Shown: piece by piece, positions 32,834 to 40,354 of the stretch
Layout of the letters: each line of letters begins with the position of its first letter
Numbering within the stretch: position 1 is the first letter of the stretch
Assembly (NCBI RefSeq): GCF_042679605.1
Contig: NZ_JBHTMU010000008.1
Coordinates: 1 to 64,000 of the forward strand
DNA from: Litorisediminicola beolgyonensis
GTDB lineage: Bacteria > Pseudomonadota > Alphaproteobacteria > Rhodobacterales > Rhodobacteraceae
DNA: 64,000 nt
Direction of reading: 5' to 3'
Position numbers and translations under genes: made by a program
The notes under the pieces: generated by a model
Seen by the model: only the letters and a program-made list of their open reading frames with translations
Told to the model about the DNA's origin: nothing
Databases searched by the model: none

Positions 32834-34819
32834 TCAGGTCAGGATATCGAGACGGCCCGCGCCTTGCGCCCTGGGCCGGAGAGTGGTGCGGAGCGGCTCG
32901 GTCGGCTCGTCGCTCTCGGATCGTGTCCCGAGGCGGTGCCGACTGTCCTCAAGCTGCGTGTTCTGGCGCGGCTGGTTGAACTCCTCGAAATCGAGCGCCG
33001 CGTCGCCCAGGCCCGGCTGGCTGTCGCCGAGCACGCTCATCAGAAGCGCGCGGTCGGAGCGCAGCGCGGCCAGAACCGCGGGATTCTCGGCGCGCAGGAC
33101 GACGCGCAGCTGACCGGTCTCGTCGGTCTTGAGGTCGATCTCAATCGACCCGAGACCGCGCGGCGCGAGCTCGATCACCGTCCGCCCCTCGCTGATCCGG
33201 GTGCGACCGATCTGGTCGGAGACCGAGGCGGCAAGGCCCGGGCTATGGGCCTGTGCCTGCGGCTTGTGGGTTTCGAGCGGCGCGCGCGGGCCCTGCAGTT
33301 CGCTGCGATGCGCGGGCTCCGGCAGGGGCGCTTCTGTAAGGATCGGGGAGGTCGCGCTCCGCTCCGGAAGGGCGTCGTCCACTGGGGCGGAAGTGATGCC
33401 GGATGGGGGCAGATACGGGTTCGGACGGGCGACATCTGCGCGGCTCGCCGCTGCGAAGAGCCGCGCGCCAAGGTGGCGCGGAGGGGAGATTTCGCTGGGG
33501 CCAGTTTCGACCTTGCGGATCCCGAGATCCGCAGCGGCGCGCGGCTGTCCGTCGGCCCGGGGGGCCAATGCGGCGATCGCGGTGGCGATGGGGATGGCTC
33601 CCTGCGCGGCGGGACGGTCGGGCGACGCGGTTTGGGGCGTGGAGACGGCAGCGCCGGGCGGTGTCGGGCTGTCTGTCTGCGAGGGAGGCAGCGCGACGGG
33701 CGTTGCGGCACGTGAATCGAGGCGGGGTGCTTGGACGACGGTGGCTTGGGTCGGGGTCACGGCGCCACGCGGATCGGACCTCGGGCCGGTCTCGGTCAGG
33801 GTGTCTTTGGATTGGGTGAAAGCCGGAGGCGCAGCGATGTCGGAGATGGGGTTCTGCACCGGCGCGGGCCGAGCGTTGGTCTCGGGAACCGCAGGTTGTG
33901 ATCGCGGGCTGTCCGAGACAGACGCCGAGGCCCTTTGCGGTTCGGCGGCAGCGGTCGTGGGTGTCTCCGCGTTCTGAGCGATGGGACCGGGAACGGGGTC
34001 GGTTCGCGTCGCGCTGATCGGACTTGCCTGCGCCGAGGCCGCGTCCGTCACGGGGCGATCCGATTGGGACGTGGCGTCGGTGACGGCGGCCCCTGCAGTT
34101 GCGGGCGGCTTAGTTGTAGCGACGTCAGTGATAGGATGCTTTGGCGCGGCAGGGCGCTGCTCCGCGGACGCTGTTTCCGGCTCGCGGGGCGCGCTTGACC
34201 CTTCCTTGATCGGCGTCGCGACGGAGGATGACGCGCTCGGCTCTGCGGGCTTGGGTGCGGCGTCGCCCGGCGGGTTCTGAAATGCGCGCGACGCAACCGC
34301 GGGCGCGGCGTCCCGGATCCAGTCGGGCCGCATCGACGCTCCCTGTCCGGGCCGGGGTGCTTCGGTGTCCGGTGCGTTAGAGAGCGGAGCGAGTTGCTCG
34401 CGGATTGTTTCGATCCGCTGGTCCAGCGCGGCGGCGATATCTTCCGCCGTCACCTCGATGGGCGTGCGGGGCTGGACGCCCTTGAGCGCCTGCGCGACGG
34501 GGGCGGCCAATCCGTCGATAGCCGCGAGCGCGCGCAGGGCGGCGTCGAAACTTGCTTCGATACGCGCCAAGCCGGCCTGGCTCGGCAGCTCGTCGCCGTC
34601 GAGGCTCGCGACGATCTCGTCCCGGAGCGCCATGGCGGCGGTCAGGAAGTCGTCTACGGTCTGCTGATCGGGCGTGCCGATCTCCGGCTCGGCATCGGCA
34701 TTACCGTCGCCGCCGGACAGAAGCGCAGCGAAGCGCTCGGAGCCGTCATGCTCCGCGACGGGCGTCGACGCGCCGGCCCCGCGCAGAACGCTGCGGAATA
34801 CACCAAGTATATCAGTCAC
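32834..34819 (-). CDS. fliK: Flagellar hook-length control protein FliK
   Basis: A 661-residue protein. The long N-terminal part is disordered, rich in Pro, Ala, Ser and Thr, as expected for the molecular-ruler region. The C-terminal domain (about residues 545-640) has the FliK pattern GRTVIELAPRGLGSIEIDLK, then TGQLRVVLRAENPAVLAALR. FliK measures the hook and triggers FlhB to switch substrates. Translation begins at GTG 34819, inside a 4-nt GTGA overlap with the stop of the sigma-factor gene. flgD follows 8 bases downstream. Confidence 0.85.
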   Translation of the reverse strand: MTDILGVFRSVLRGAGASTPVAEHDGSERFAALLSGGDGNADAEPEIGTPDQQTVDDFLTAAMALRDEIVASLDGDELPSQAGLARIEASFDAALRALAAIDGLAAPVAQALKGVQPRTPIEVTAEDIAAALDQRIETIREQLAPLSNAPDTEAPRPGQGASMRPDWIRDAAPAVASRAFQNPPGDAAPKPAEPSASSSVATPIKEGSSAPREPETASAEQRPAAPKHPITDVATTKPPATAGAAVTDATSQSDRPVTDAASAQASPISATRTDPVPGPIAQNAETPTTAAAEPQRASASVSDSPRSQPAVPETNARPAPVQNPISDIAAPPAFTQSKDTLTETGPRSDPRGAVTPTQATVVQAPRLDSRAATPVALPPSQTDSPTPPGAAVSTPQTASPDRPAAQGAIPIATAIAALAPRADGQPRAAADLGIRKVETGPSEISPPRHLGARLFAAASRADVARPNPYLPPSGITSAPVDDALPERSATSPILTEAPLPEPAHRSELQGPRAPLETHKPQAQAHSPGLAASVSDQIGRTRISEGRTVIELAPRGLGSIEIDLKTDETGQLRVVLRAENPAVLAALRSDRALLMSVLGDSQPGLGDAALDFEEFNQPRQNTQLEDSRHRLGTRSESDEPTEPLRTTLRPRAQGAGRLDILT

Positions 34820-35553
34820 TGCAGAACCGCCATCGAGAAGCCCCGCGCGACCAGTTTCTGACGCAGACGACCGAGCGCGCGGGTCTCGATCTGGCGCAGT
34901 TTTGCGGGCGACACGCCAAGCTCCTTGGCGAGGATCGCGATGGGTTCGGGGCGGGCCGACAGGCGGCGACGGATGACCACCTGCGCCTCGTCGGCGCCGA
35001 GCGCGTTGAGGGCGGCCATCAGCTCGGCCCGCATCACGTCCTGCTCGGAGCGCTGGAGCGCCATTTCCTCGGGCGAGAGATCGTCGCTCGGGATGGTCTC
35101 GAGAAGCGCGCGCGCCTCGCCCTCGGGCAGCGCATCGAGCCAGACCTGACCGGCGGCGCTGAATTTCGGCATCGTCGTGCCCTCGACCGCGTCGATGGGC
35201 GCTTTCCGCGTCTTGGCGGGCAGGTCGATGACCGTGCGCACGCGGCGTGCGGCGGTGCTGAGCTCATTGCGCACCCACCAGGCGCAATAGGTCGAGAAGC
35301 GGACATCGTGGCTGAAATCGAAATTGTCCGCGGCGCGCATCAATCCGATCATCCCCTCGGCCACGAGGTCTTCGAGATGTGTGGGGTTGTCGGTCCAGCG
35401 ACGGGCCTGAGACCAGACCTGTCGGGCATGCGACCGCATCAGCCGCTCGAGCGCCGCCGGGTCGCGGCGCTCCTGCCAGCGGAGGATCGCATCGCGCTCC
35501 TCCTCCTGTCCCAGAAGCGGCTCTCGCAGAGCCGCCCCGAAGGATTCAAACAT
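34816..35553 (-). CDS. RpoH-like sigma factor embedded in the flagellar locus
   Basis: A 245-residue sigma-70 family protein. Region 2 (about residues 33-105) has HLEDLVAEGMIGLMRAADNF and VRFSTYCAWWVRNEL; region 4 (about 175-240) has PIAILAKELGVSPAKLRQIE, the helix-turn-helix. Region 2 resembles RpoH, but the RpoH box expected just after it is replaced by VIDLPAKTRKAPID. It is not a classical FliA (sigma-28). It is coupled to fliK by a GTGA overlap, so it likely serves flagellar gene expression (inference). The upstream gap 35554-35637 holds TTTATTCTTACC and probable promoter sequences. Confidence 0.75.
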   Translation of the reverse strand: MFESFGAALREPLLGQEEERDAILRWQERRDPAALERLMRSHARQVWSQARRWTDNPTHLEDLVAEGMIGLMRAADNFDFSHDVRFSTYCAWWVRNELSTAARRVRTVIDLPAKTRKAPIDAVEGTTMPKFSAAGQVWLDALPEGEARALLETIPSDDLSPEEMALQRSEQDVMRAELMAALNALGADEAQVVIRRRLSARPEPIAILAKELGVSPAKLRQIETRALGRLRQKLVARGFSMAVLQ

Positions 35554-35637
35554 GTCCTGCCTCGGTTTATTCTTACCTTTTCTTGGATGGTAAGCACAAA
35601 CCTTCAGAAACCGTAAGAAAACAATGGTTAAAGAAGT
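35554..35637. promoter_or_regulatory. AT-rich gap upstream of the sigma-factor gene
   Basis: This 84-bp gap precedes the reverse-strand sigma gene and follows the stop of the unknown gene at 35638. It is AT-rich and reads on the minus strand through TTTTCTTACGG, loosely similar to the TTCTTGATTT motif before other flagellar genes. The short inverted pair CTTACC/GGTAAG (35573-35578 and 35589-35594) could form a small hairpin. No firm promoter is assigned. Confidence 0.3.
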
Positions 35638-36336
35638 TTAAACCGAGCCATCCCGGCACAGAGTGTGGGATCGCTGCACAGTTTCACCGAGGGCGAAAGG
35701 CAGGACCGCAAGGTCGGAGAACAGCACGAGGCTGAGCTTGCGGCGACAGGCGACGAGATGGTCCAGAAGGGCGCTGCGCACGCTTGCGCGCTGCGTGTCC
35801 TCGCCGCGGCGGATCACGCCGTGACCGGTGGCGAGGCTCCAGTCGGAGACCTTGGATTCGAAGCCCGCGGCGAAGGCCTTGGCGTCGAGATCGGCGGGAA
35901 TGCGGCCACCCTGCTGCGCGCAGAAATGCGACCAGAGCGACGCCATCGCGACGGCCTCGTCATCCGCCGAGGAGAAGCAGATTTCCGCCATGTCGATCAA
36001 GGCTTTGGCCACTGCCCGGCCGAGCGCCTCGGACAGCACCAGCGAGGTGCAGTCGGGCTGCAGGAAGCGCTGGGGCACGAAGAACACCAGGCATTGTTCC
36101 GGCGCTAAGAGGTCGATCTCTTCGGCGAGAAGATCGCCCAGCGACAGGTCCGGCAGGACCAGGGTGCTGTCAGTCAGGACGTCGATATCGACGGCGCCCG
36201 CGTCCCGCGTTTCCAGAAAGACCGACCGGACCGGAAGCAGGGCGGCCAACGCCCTGGCTATTCGGATCGCTCCGCCCCCTTCGGCTTCGACGATATCACC
36301 ACGCCAAAGCCCCTCAAGAATAGTCTTGGAGTACAT
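35638..36336 (-). CDS. Unrecognised protein between sigma factor and motB
   Basis: A 232-residue protein starting MYSKTILEGLWRGDIVEAEG. No signal peptide, membrane helix or catalytic motif is clear, and I do not recognise the family. Visible features are an alpha/beta-like composition, a Cys at CLVFFVPQRF, and helical segments such as LSEALGRAVAKALIDMAEIC. It is transcribed in the same direction as the sigma-fliK-flgD operon with an 84-bp gap. A flagellar or regulatory role is suggested only by position. Base composition is similar to its neighbours. Confidence 0.6.
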   Translation of the reverse strand: MYSKTILEGLWRGDIVEAEGGGAIRIARALAALLPVRSVFLETRDAGAVDIDVLTDSTLVLPDLSLGDLLAEEIDLLAPEQCLVFFVPQRFLQPDCTSLVLSEALGRAVAKALIDMAEICFSSADDEAVAMASLWSHFCAQQGGRIPADLDAKAFAAGFESKVSDWSLATGHGVIRRGEDTQRASVRSALLDHLVACRRKLSLVLFSDLAVLPFALGETVQRSHTLCRDGSV

Positions 36337-36657
36337 GCTGCTCTTGCCCGCATTTTTAGTTTTTTATTAAGGATTAATGTACCAGAGGCGATTCGCTCAA
36401 AAAAGCCTCCGGGAGGCGAAAAATGGCCGGTACTTTAAATCATCAGGCGAGAGTTTTGATTTTTATATCGAAGTGATGAAGTCAGATTTCGAAAGTTACT
36501 GTTTTTTAACGATAATTTTTTAGAGCCCCATCATCACTAATCGCTTTTCGCAACGCCGCTTTTACGTTTTGTGCAAAAATGCAATCGAGTAATCGCCCAA
36601 TGATTGCGCAGATTTGCGTGTCCTAACGGCCTCTACCGCAAGGATTGCAAGCCCGGA
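36337..36657. other. AT-rich 321-bp gap downstream of motB with a possible small RNA
   Basis: This region is unusually AT-rich for the window and has no plausible gene. On the minus strand the motB transcript enters it and meets a strong terminator at 36399-36417, about 240 bases after the motB stop. The interval between could be a long 3' UTR or an independent small RNA (inference). The part nearest 36336 is the promoter area of the unknown reverse-strand gene. MucR-type regulators favour AT-rich DNA, so MucR binding here is plausible but untested. Confidence 0.4.
36399..36417 (-). terminator. Intrinsic terminator downstream of mucR-motB
   Basis: On the minus strand GCCTCCCGGAGGC forms a stem GCCTC/GAGGC with a 3-base loop and is followed by six uridines (positions 36404 to 36399). 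This is the clearest intrinsic terminator in the flagellar part. It lies upstream of the unknown gene (start 36336), so it separates the mucR-motB transcript from that gene. Confidence 0.7.
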
Positions 36658-37617
36658 TCAGATCTCGGGGTAGGCGAGGAGGACGCTGATGCGGCGGTTC
36701 TCGGGAGCCTGGGGATTCTCGGGAATCAGCGGCTCCATGTCCGCGAGGCCGGAAACCCGGGCGACGCGACCGGCATCGAGGCCGGCGGCGATCAGGACGC
36801 GGCGGGTCGCGTTGGCGCGATCCGAGGACAGATCCCAGTTGTCGGCCAGCGAGCGCTCGGAGAACGGCACCGCGTCGGTGTGGCCCGAGATCATGACCGG
36901 CTGGTCGAACGGCGCGATGGAGCGCGCGATGGCCTCGATCACGGTGCGGGTGCGCGCGTCGATCTGCGAGCTGCCGGAGGCGAACATCGAAGACCCGGCA
37001 TTGTCGATGATCTGGACCTCGAGCCCCTCGGACGTCCGCTCGAAGCGCAGATGTCCGATGATCTCGTCGGCGAGACCGGAGTCGCGGATCGCCTGTTCGA
37101 TATCGGCCTCGACCGCGTCGAGCGTCTCTTCGCGGCGCGCTTGGGCCATCTGGCGTTCGAGCTCGGCATCGGTCAGCTCGCCCTCGGCATCCGCGTTGGC
37201 GCTGGTCTCGGCCGGGGCGCTTTCGCCCTCGTCGGCATATTCCACGACGATCTCGGGAGACTCGTCGTAGCGCAGACGGCTGTCGAACACGGCCAGGGGA
37301 TCGGCCTGCCCGAAGGTCGGAAGTTCGGGCGGCTTCGAGGGATCGGTGCTGCCGCCGACGAGCTGGCCGTCCGCCGCGAGCGTCTGTCCATCGAGAAGGC
37401 CCGGACCGCCGCCGGACGAATGCGAGAGCACCGGCGTGAAGTATTCGGCGAGGCCCTTGAGCTTCTCGTCATCCGCAGAGTTCAGGATCCACAGCATCAG
37501 GAAGAACGCCATCATCGCGGTCATGAAGTCGGCATAGGCCACCTTCCAACCGCCACCATGATGGTCGTGATGCTCTTCGTCGTCGCTCTTGCGGATGATG
37601 ATCGGCTGATTGGACAT
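36658..37617 (-). CDS. motB: Flagellar stator protein MotB
   Basis: A 319-residue protein. A short cytoplasmic N-terminus is followed by one membrane helix (about residues 25-45). AYADFMTAMMAFFLMLW contains Asp30, the expected proton-accepting residue. The C-terminal OmpA-like peptidoglycan-binding domain (about 185-315) has VMISGHTDAVPFS and NWDLSSDRANATRRVLIAAG. An acidic linker lies between. MotB pairs with MotA, encoded separately at 42736-43602. It follows mucR by 18 bases on the same strand, an operon that joins a stator gene to a regulator. Confidence 0.95.
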   Translation of the reverse strand: MSNQPIIIRKSDDEEHHDHHGGGWKVAYADFMTAMMAFFLMLWILNSADDEKLKGLAEYFTPVLSHSSGGGPGLLDGQTLAADGQLVGGSTDPSKPPELPTFGQADPLAVFDSRLRYDESPEIVVEYADEGESAPAETSANADAEGELTDAELERQMAQARREETLDAVEADIEQAIRDSGLADEIIGHLRFERTSEGLEVQIIDNAGSSMFASGSSQIDARTRTVIEAIARSIAPFDQPVMISGHTDAVPFSERSLADNWDLSSDRANATRRVLIAAGLDAGRVARVSGLADMEPLIPENPQAPENRRISVLLAYPEI

Positions 37618-37635
37618 GGTCCCGCCCTGCTGCGT

Positions 37636-38109
37636 TTATCCCGAAACCGGCATGTCGCCGGGCGCGGTCACACCGCGGTCGTGTTTGCCGAAGCCGACCT
37701 TCTTGGCGTAGTTCGCCTTGCGCTCCGAATAGCTCGGGGCGACCAGCGGGAAGTCCTCGGCCAGGCCGAACATCCGTCGATAGGCCTCTTCGGACAGGCC
37801 GTGCTCCGAGGTGATGTGCCGCTTGAGCATCTTGAAACCCTTGCCGCAGCAGAGGCAGAAGACCTTGTCGCGGGTCACCGCCTCGGTGATCGGCATGCAG
37901 GGCTCTGCCGCGGGCGCGGCCTGGATCATCTCGGATGCAAGCGTCGGCTCGGCGGCGCGCGCACCGGCTGCGGGGGCGCGTTCGCTCGAGAACTCTTCGC
38001 GCAGACGGCGCAGGAGCTCGACGATATCTTGCGGCCCGACATCGGCGCGGGCTGCGTATGCTGCGACCACCGACGCAATAATGGTGGCGTTCGTGTCCTG
38101 ACTATTCAT
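37636..38109 (-). CDS. mucR: MucR/Ros family zinc-finger transcriptional regulator
   Basis: A 157-residue protein with the Ros/MucR layout: an N-terminal helical multimerisation part (ATIIASVVAAYAARADVGPQ and DIVELLRRLREEF), a linker, and a C-terminal zinc finger FCLCCGKGFKMLKRHITSEH (about residues 83-102) followed by LSEEAYRRMFGLAEDFPLVA. MucR regulators repress or activate motility and exopolysaccharide genes in alphaproteobacteria and bind AT-rich DNA. It heads an operon with motB. The preceding 418-bp gap is AT-rich and may allow autoregulation. Confidence 0.9.
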   Translation of the reverse strand: MNSQDTNATIIASVVAAYAARADVGPQDIVELLRRLREEFSSERAPAAGARAAEPTLASEMIQAAPAAEPCMPITEAVTRDKVFCLCCGKGFKMLKRHITSEHGLSEEAYRRMFGLAEDFPLVAPSYSERKANYAKKVGFGKHDRGVTAPGDMPVSG

Positions 38110-38527
38110 TCGAACCTCGGCTCTTCTCGATTTCTACGTGAGGTGCCACTCCGGTCGACAGGGGCTCAACGCCCCGGTGAGTGCGTCCGGCGGGCACGGT
38201 CGCTTCTGCGGACCATGAGGACAAAACGCTTCGAAATGCATGGATAGGCTTGGATGATGGTGGAGCTTTCACGGGACCTCCTCGTCACACTCAGCAAATG
38301 TCCACTACCTACGCCCGGCTCTGAGTGGTCGATCTGAACGTTAAACGCGCAAACCTTGCATCAGTTCCTGTCGTTAGCCAGAACCTATCCTTCGTCTCGT
38401 CCAACTCTCCAATAGATAAGTATCATAAATTAAGAATTGTTCAAAGAACCGTTACTTTTACCACTCAGAATGGCAAACACCCGCCGAATAGGGCGGGTGT
38501 CCTGCAATCTTTCGCCGAATGTCCTTC
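38110..38527. other. 418-bp gap upstream of mucR, with terminator for the glycosyltransferase operon
   Basis: Two reverse-strand operons meet here: the glycosyltransferase operon ends at 38528 and mucR starts at 38109. The right end holds a hairpin terminator (38477-38500). The middle, about 38380-38460, is AT-rich with CTATCCTT at 38385-38392 and GTTCAAAGAAC near 38437-38449. Near mucR, GGGGC/GCCCC arms (38161-38175) form a short hairpin in its leader. A small open frame at 38325-38609 has no ribosome site and is rejected as a gene. Confidence 0.4.
38477..38500. terminator. Hairpin terminator after the glycosyltransferase operon
   Basis: ACACCCGCC (38477-38485) pairs perfectly with GGCGGGTGT (38492-38500) around a 6-base loop. 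On the minus strand it is followed by TTTGCCATT, a short U-rich end. It lies 28 bases after the stop of the reverse-strand TPR-glycosyltransferase gene, as expected for a terminator of that operon. Confidence 0.65.
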
Positions 38528-40354
38528 TCAGAGCGCGGCTCGCAGGGATGCCAGCGACGCGGTCCAGTCCTGCGGACTGGCATGGCGGTGGAGCTTGAGA
38601 CACCCGTAGAACCGGTCGGTGTCGCCCGCCCTGCCCCAGTACCACATGCATTCCGACCCCGCCGGGATCAGGACATGGGTGTCGGGATGCTTGAGCGCGC
38701 CGCACATGTGAACGGTGGTGTTGTCGATCGAGAGCACCGTGTCGATCGCGGCCAGTTGGGCGGCGAAACCCGCGAGATCGGTCATCTGGTCGACGCTCTC
38801 GTCGGTGATGAAGCGCAGGTCGGGACGCGTGGCGCGGGCGGCCTCGATCTCGGCGTCGTGTTGACCGTATTGCAGGTTGATCACCAGCGCGCCCTTGGGG
38901 ATCTCGGCCAGGAGCCGCTCGAGCGCGATGCCGCGCAGATGGCCGAGCGGGTTCGCGCTGTGCCAGGCGACGCCGAAGATCCGCCCCGGGCAATAGCCGC
39001 GATAGCGCGAGCGCAGCTCGGCCACGCGGCGCGCATCCGGAACGATCAGCGGCTCGGGCCCGGCGAAGGGCGTCTCGACGCCGTCGAGATAGCGGGTGAG
39101 ATCGCCCAGATAGACGAGCTCTCGCTTGTCCACATGCGCGACCGTGGCCTGGAAGCGTTCGCGCGACAGGACCGACACGCCGGCGGTGTTCCCGGCGAGG
39201 AGCGCGTCGAAGCGCGGCTCGGCGACAAAGAAGATCTGCTGGCGCGCGGCGTCGAGCGGCGTCCAGGCCAGGAGCGACAGAAGCGCCAACTGGTCGCCGA
39301 CACCCTGCTCGGCCCGAAGGAAAATGCGCTCGCGGGCCTCGAGGTTCTCGGGCGCGGCATTGGTTTCGGGTGTCATCGCGCGTGTCGGGCCGTCGAAGCG
39401 TTGCGCGTAGAAGGGGACGCCCTCGGCGAAGCGGCCCTCGCGGAAGAGGAAGGTGCCGAACGCCTTGGCGACCTTGCCCGGCGCGCCGGTGACGAGCACG
39501 GCCTCGCGATAGGCGGTTTCGGTCGCGTCGGCATCGCCGCGATCCTGGTGGATATTGGCCGCGACGCCCTGCGCCTGGGCAAAGGCGTTGGCATCGGTGA
39601 AGGGGTGGCTGTCGACGAGACGGAGCGCCGCGTCGTGGCGGCCGGTTTCGCGGAGCGTGCGCATGTGCAGCGCGACCATGGCGTCGGTCTGCCGTCCGGC
39701 GGCCTCTTCGGCGCGATAGAAGGCATCCGCCGCGGTCAGGTCGTTCGACAGGACCAGCGCCGCGAGATGCGCGAGACGGGTCGAGGGCGTTTCGGGCGCG
39801 AGGCGCCAGGCTTCCTCGAACCACTCGACGGCGGCGCGAAATTCGTCGGCATCCACCAGCGCGTAGCCCGCGGCGAGGCAGAGCTCGGGATCGGCCACCG
39901 CGCGGAGCGCGTTCCCGGCGATCTCGGCGATCTGCGCCTGACGTCCGAAGATCGACATGAGATCGACGAAAATGTGCAGGAGCCCCGCGTCTTCGCTGCC
40001 AAGCGAAAAGGCCGTCTCGGCGGAGCGAAGCGCCTGCACCGGGTTCGCGTCGAGAAGCGCGGCTTTCGCCAGACCTTCATGGACCAGCGGAAGATTGGCA
40101 CCGTGACGCTCGGCCTCGCGAAAGAACGCGGTCGCCTCGCCGCCCTTGCGCGTGGTCAGCGCCGCGCCGCCGAGGATGATCCAGGGGTGCGGATTGGTGG
40201 GGGCGTCCTTGCTGAAATCGAAGGCCGTCCGGGCGGCGCTTGCGATGTCGCCGCGAGCGAGCGCGTCATAGGCCCGCTCGAGCTCGCGGACCGCCGGGCC
40301 GCGCAGGCGCGCAGGGCTCGACTGGGTGAAATTGGGCGAGGGATCACCGGGCAT
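38528..40354 (-). CDS. TPR protein with heptosyltransferase-like C-terminal domain
   Basis: A 608-residue protein from ATG 40354, which lies 11 nt inside the end of the upstream gene. The N-terminal ~330 residues are TPR-like repeats (for example HPWIILGGAALTTRKGGEA and EWFEEAWRLAPETPSTRLA). The C-terminal ~250 residues resemble GT-B glycosyltransferases of the heptosyltransferase type: FLRAEQGVGDQLALLSLLAW, GVAWHSANPLGHLRGIALER and SIDNTTVHMCGALKH. TPR-GT fusions act in protein or surface glycosylation. With the neighbouring GT-A protein and motA nearby, flagellin glycosylation is plausible (inference). Confidence 0.75.
   Translation of the reverse strand: MPGDPSPNFTQSSPARLRGPAVRELERAYDALARGDIASAARTAFDFSKDAPTNPHPWIILGGAALTTRKGGEATAFFREAERHGANLPLVHEGLAKAALLDANPVQALRSAETAFSLGSEDAGLLHIFVDLMSIFGRQAQIAEIAGNALRAVADPELCLAAGYALVDADEFRAAVEWFEEAWRLAPETPSTRLAHLAALVLSNDLTAADAFYRAEEAAGRQTDAMVALHMRTLRETGRHDAALRLVDSHPFTDANAFAQAQGVAANIHQDRGDADATETAYREAVLVTGAPGKVAKAFGTFLFREGRFAEGVPFYAQRFDGPTRAMTPETNAAPENLEARERIFLRAEQGVGDQLALLSLLAWTPLDAARQQIFFVAEPRFDALLAGNTAGVSVLSRERFQATVAHVDKRELVYLGDLTRYLDGVETPFAGPEPLIVPDARRVAELRSRYRGYCPGRIFGVAWHSANPLGHLRGIALERLLAEIPKGALVINLQYGQHDAEIEAARATRPDLRFITDESVDQMTDLAGFAAQLAAIDTVLSIDNTTVHMCGALKHPDTHVLIPAGSECMWYWGRAGDTDRFYGCLKLHRHASPQDWTASLASLRAAL

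Noticed and set aside
38325..38609. 94-residue plus-strand frame before and into the TPR-GT gene
   Set aside because: It crosses a terminator hairpin and the antisense of a real gene, with no ribosome site and no conserved pattern.
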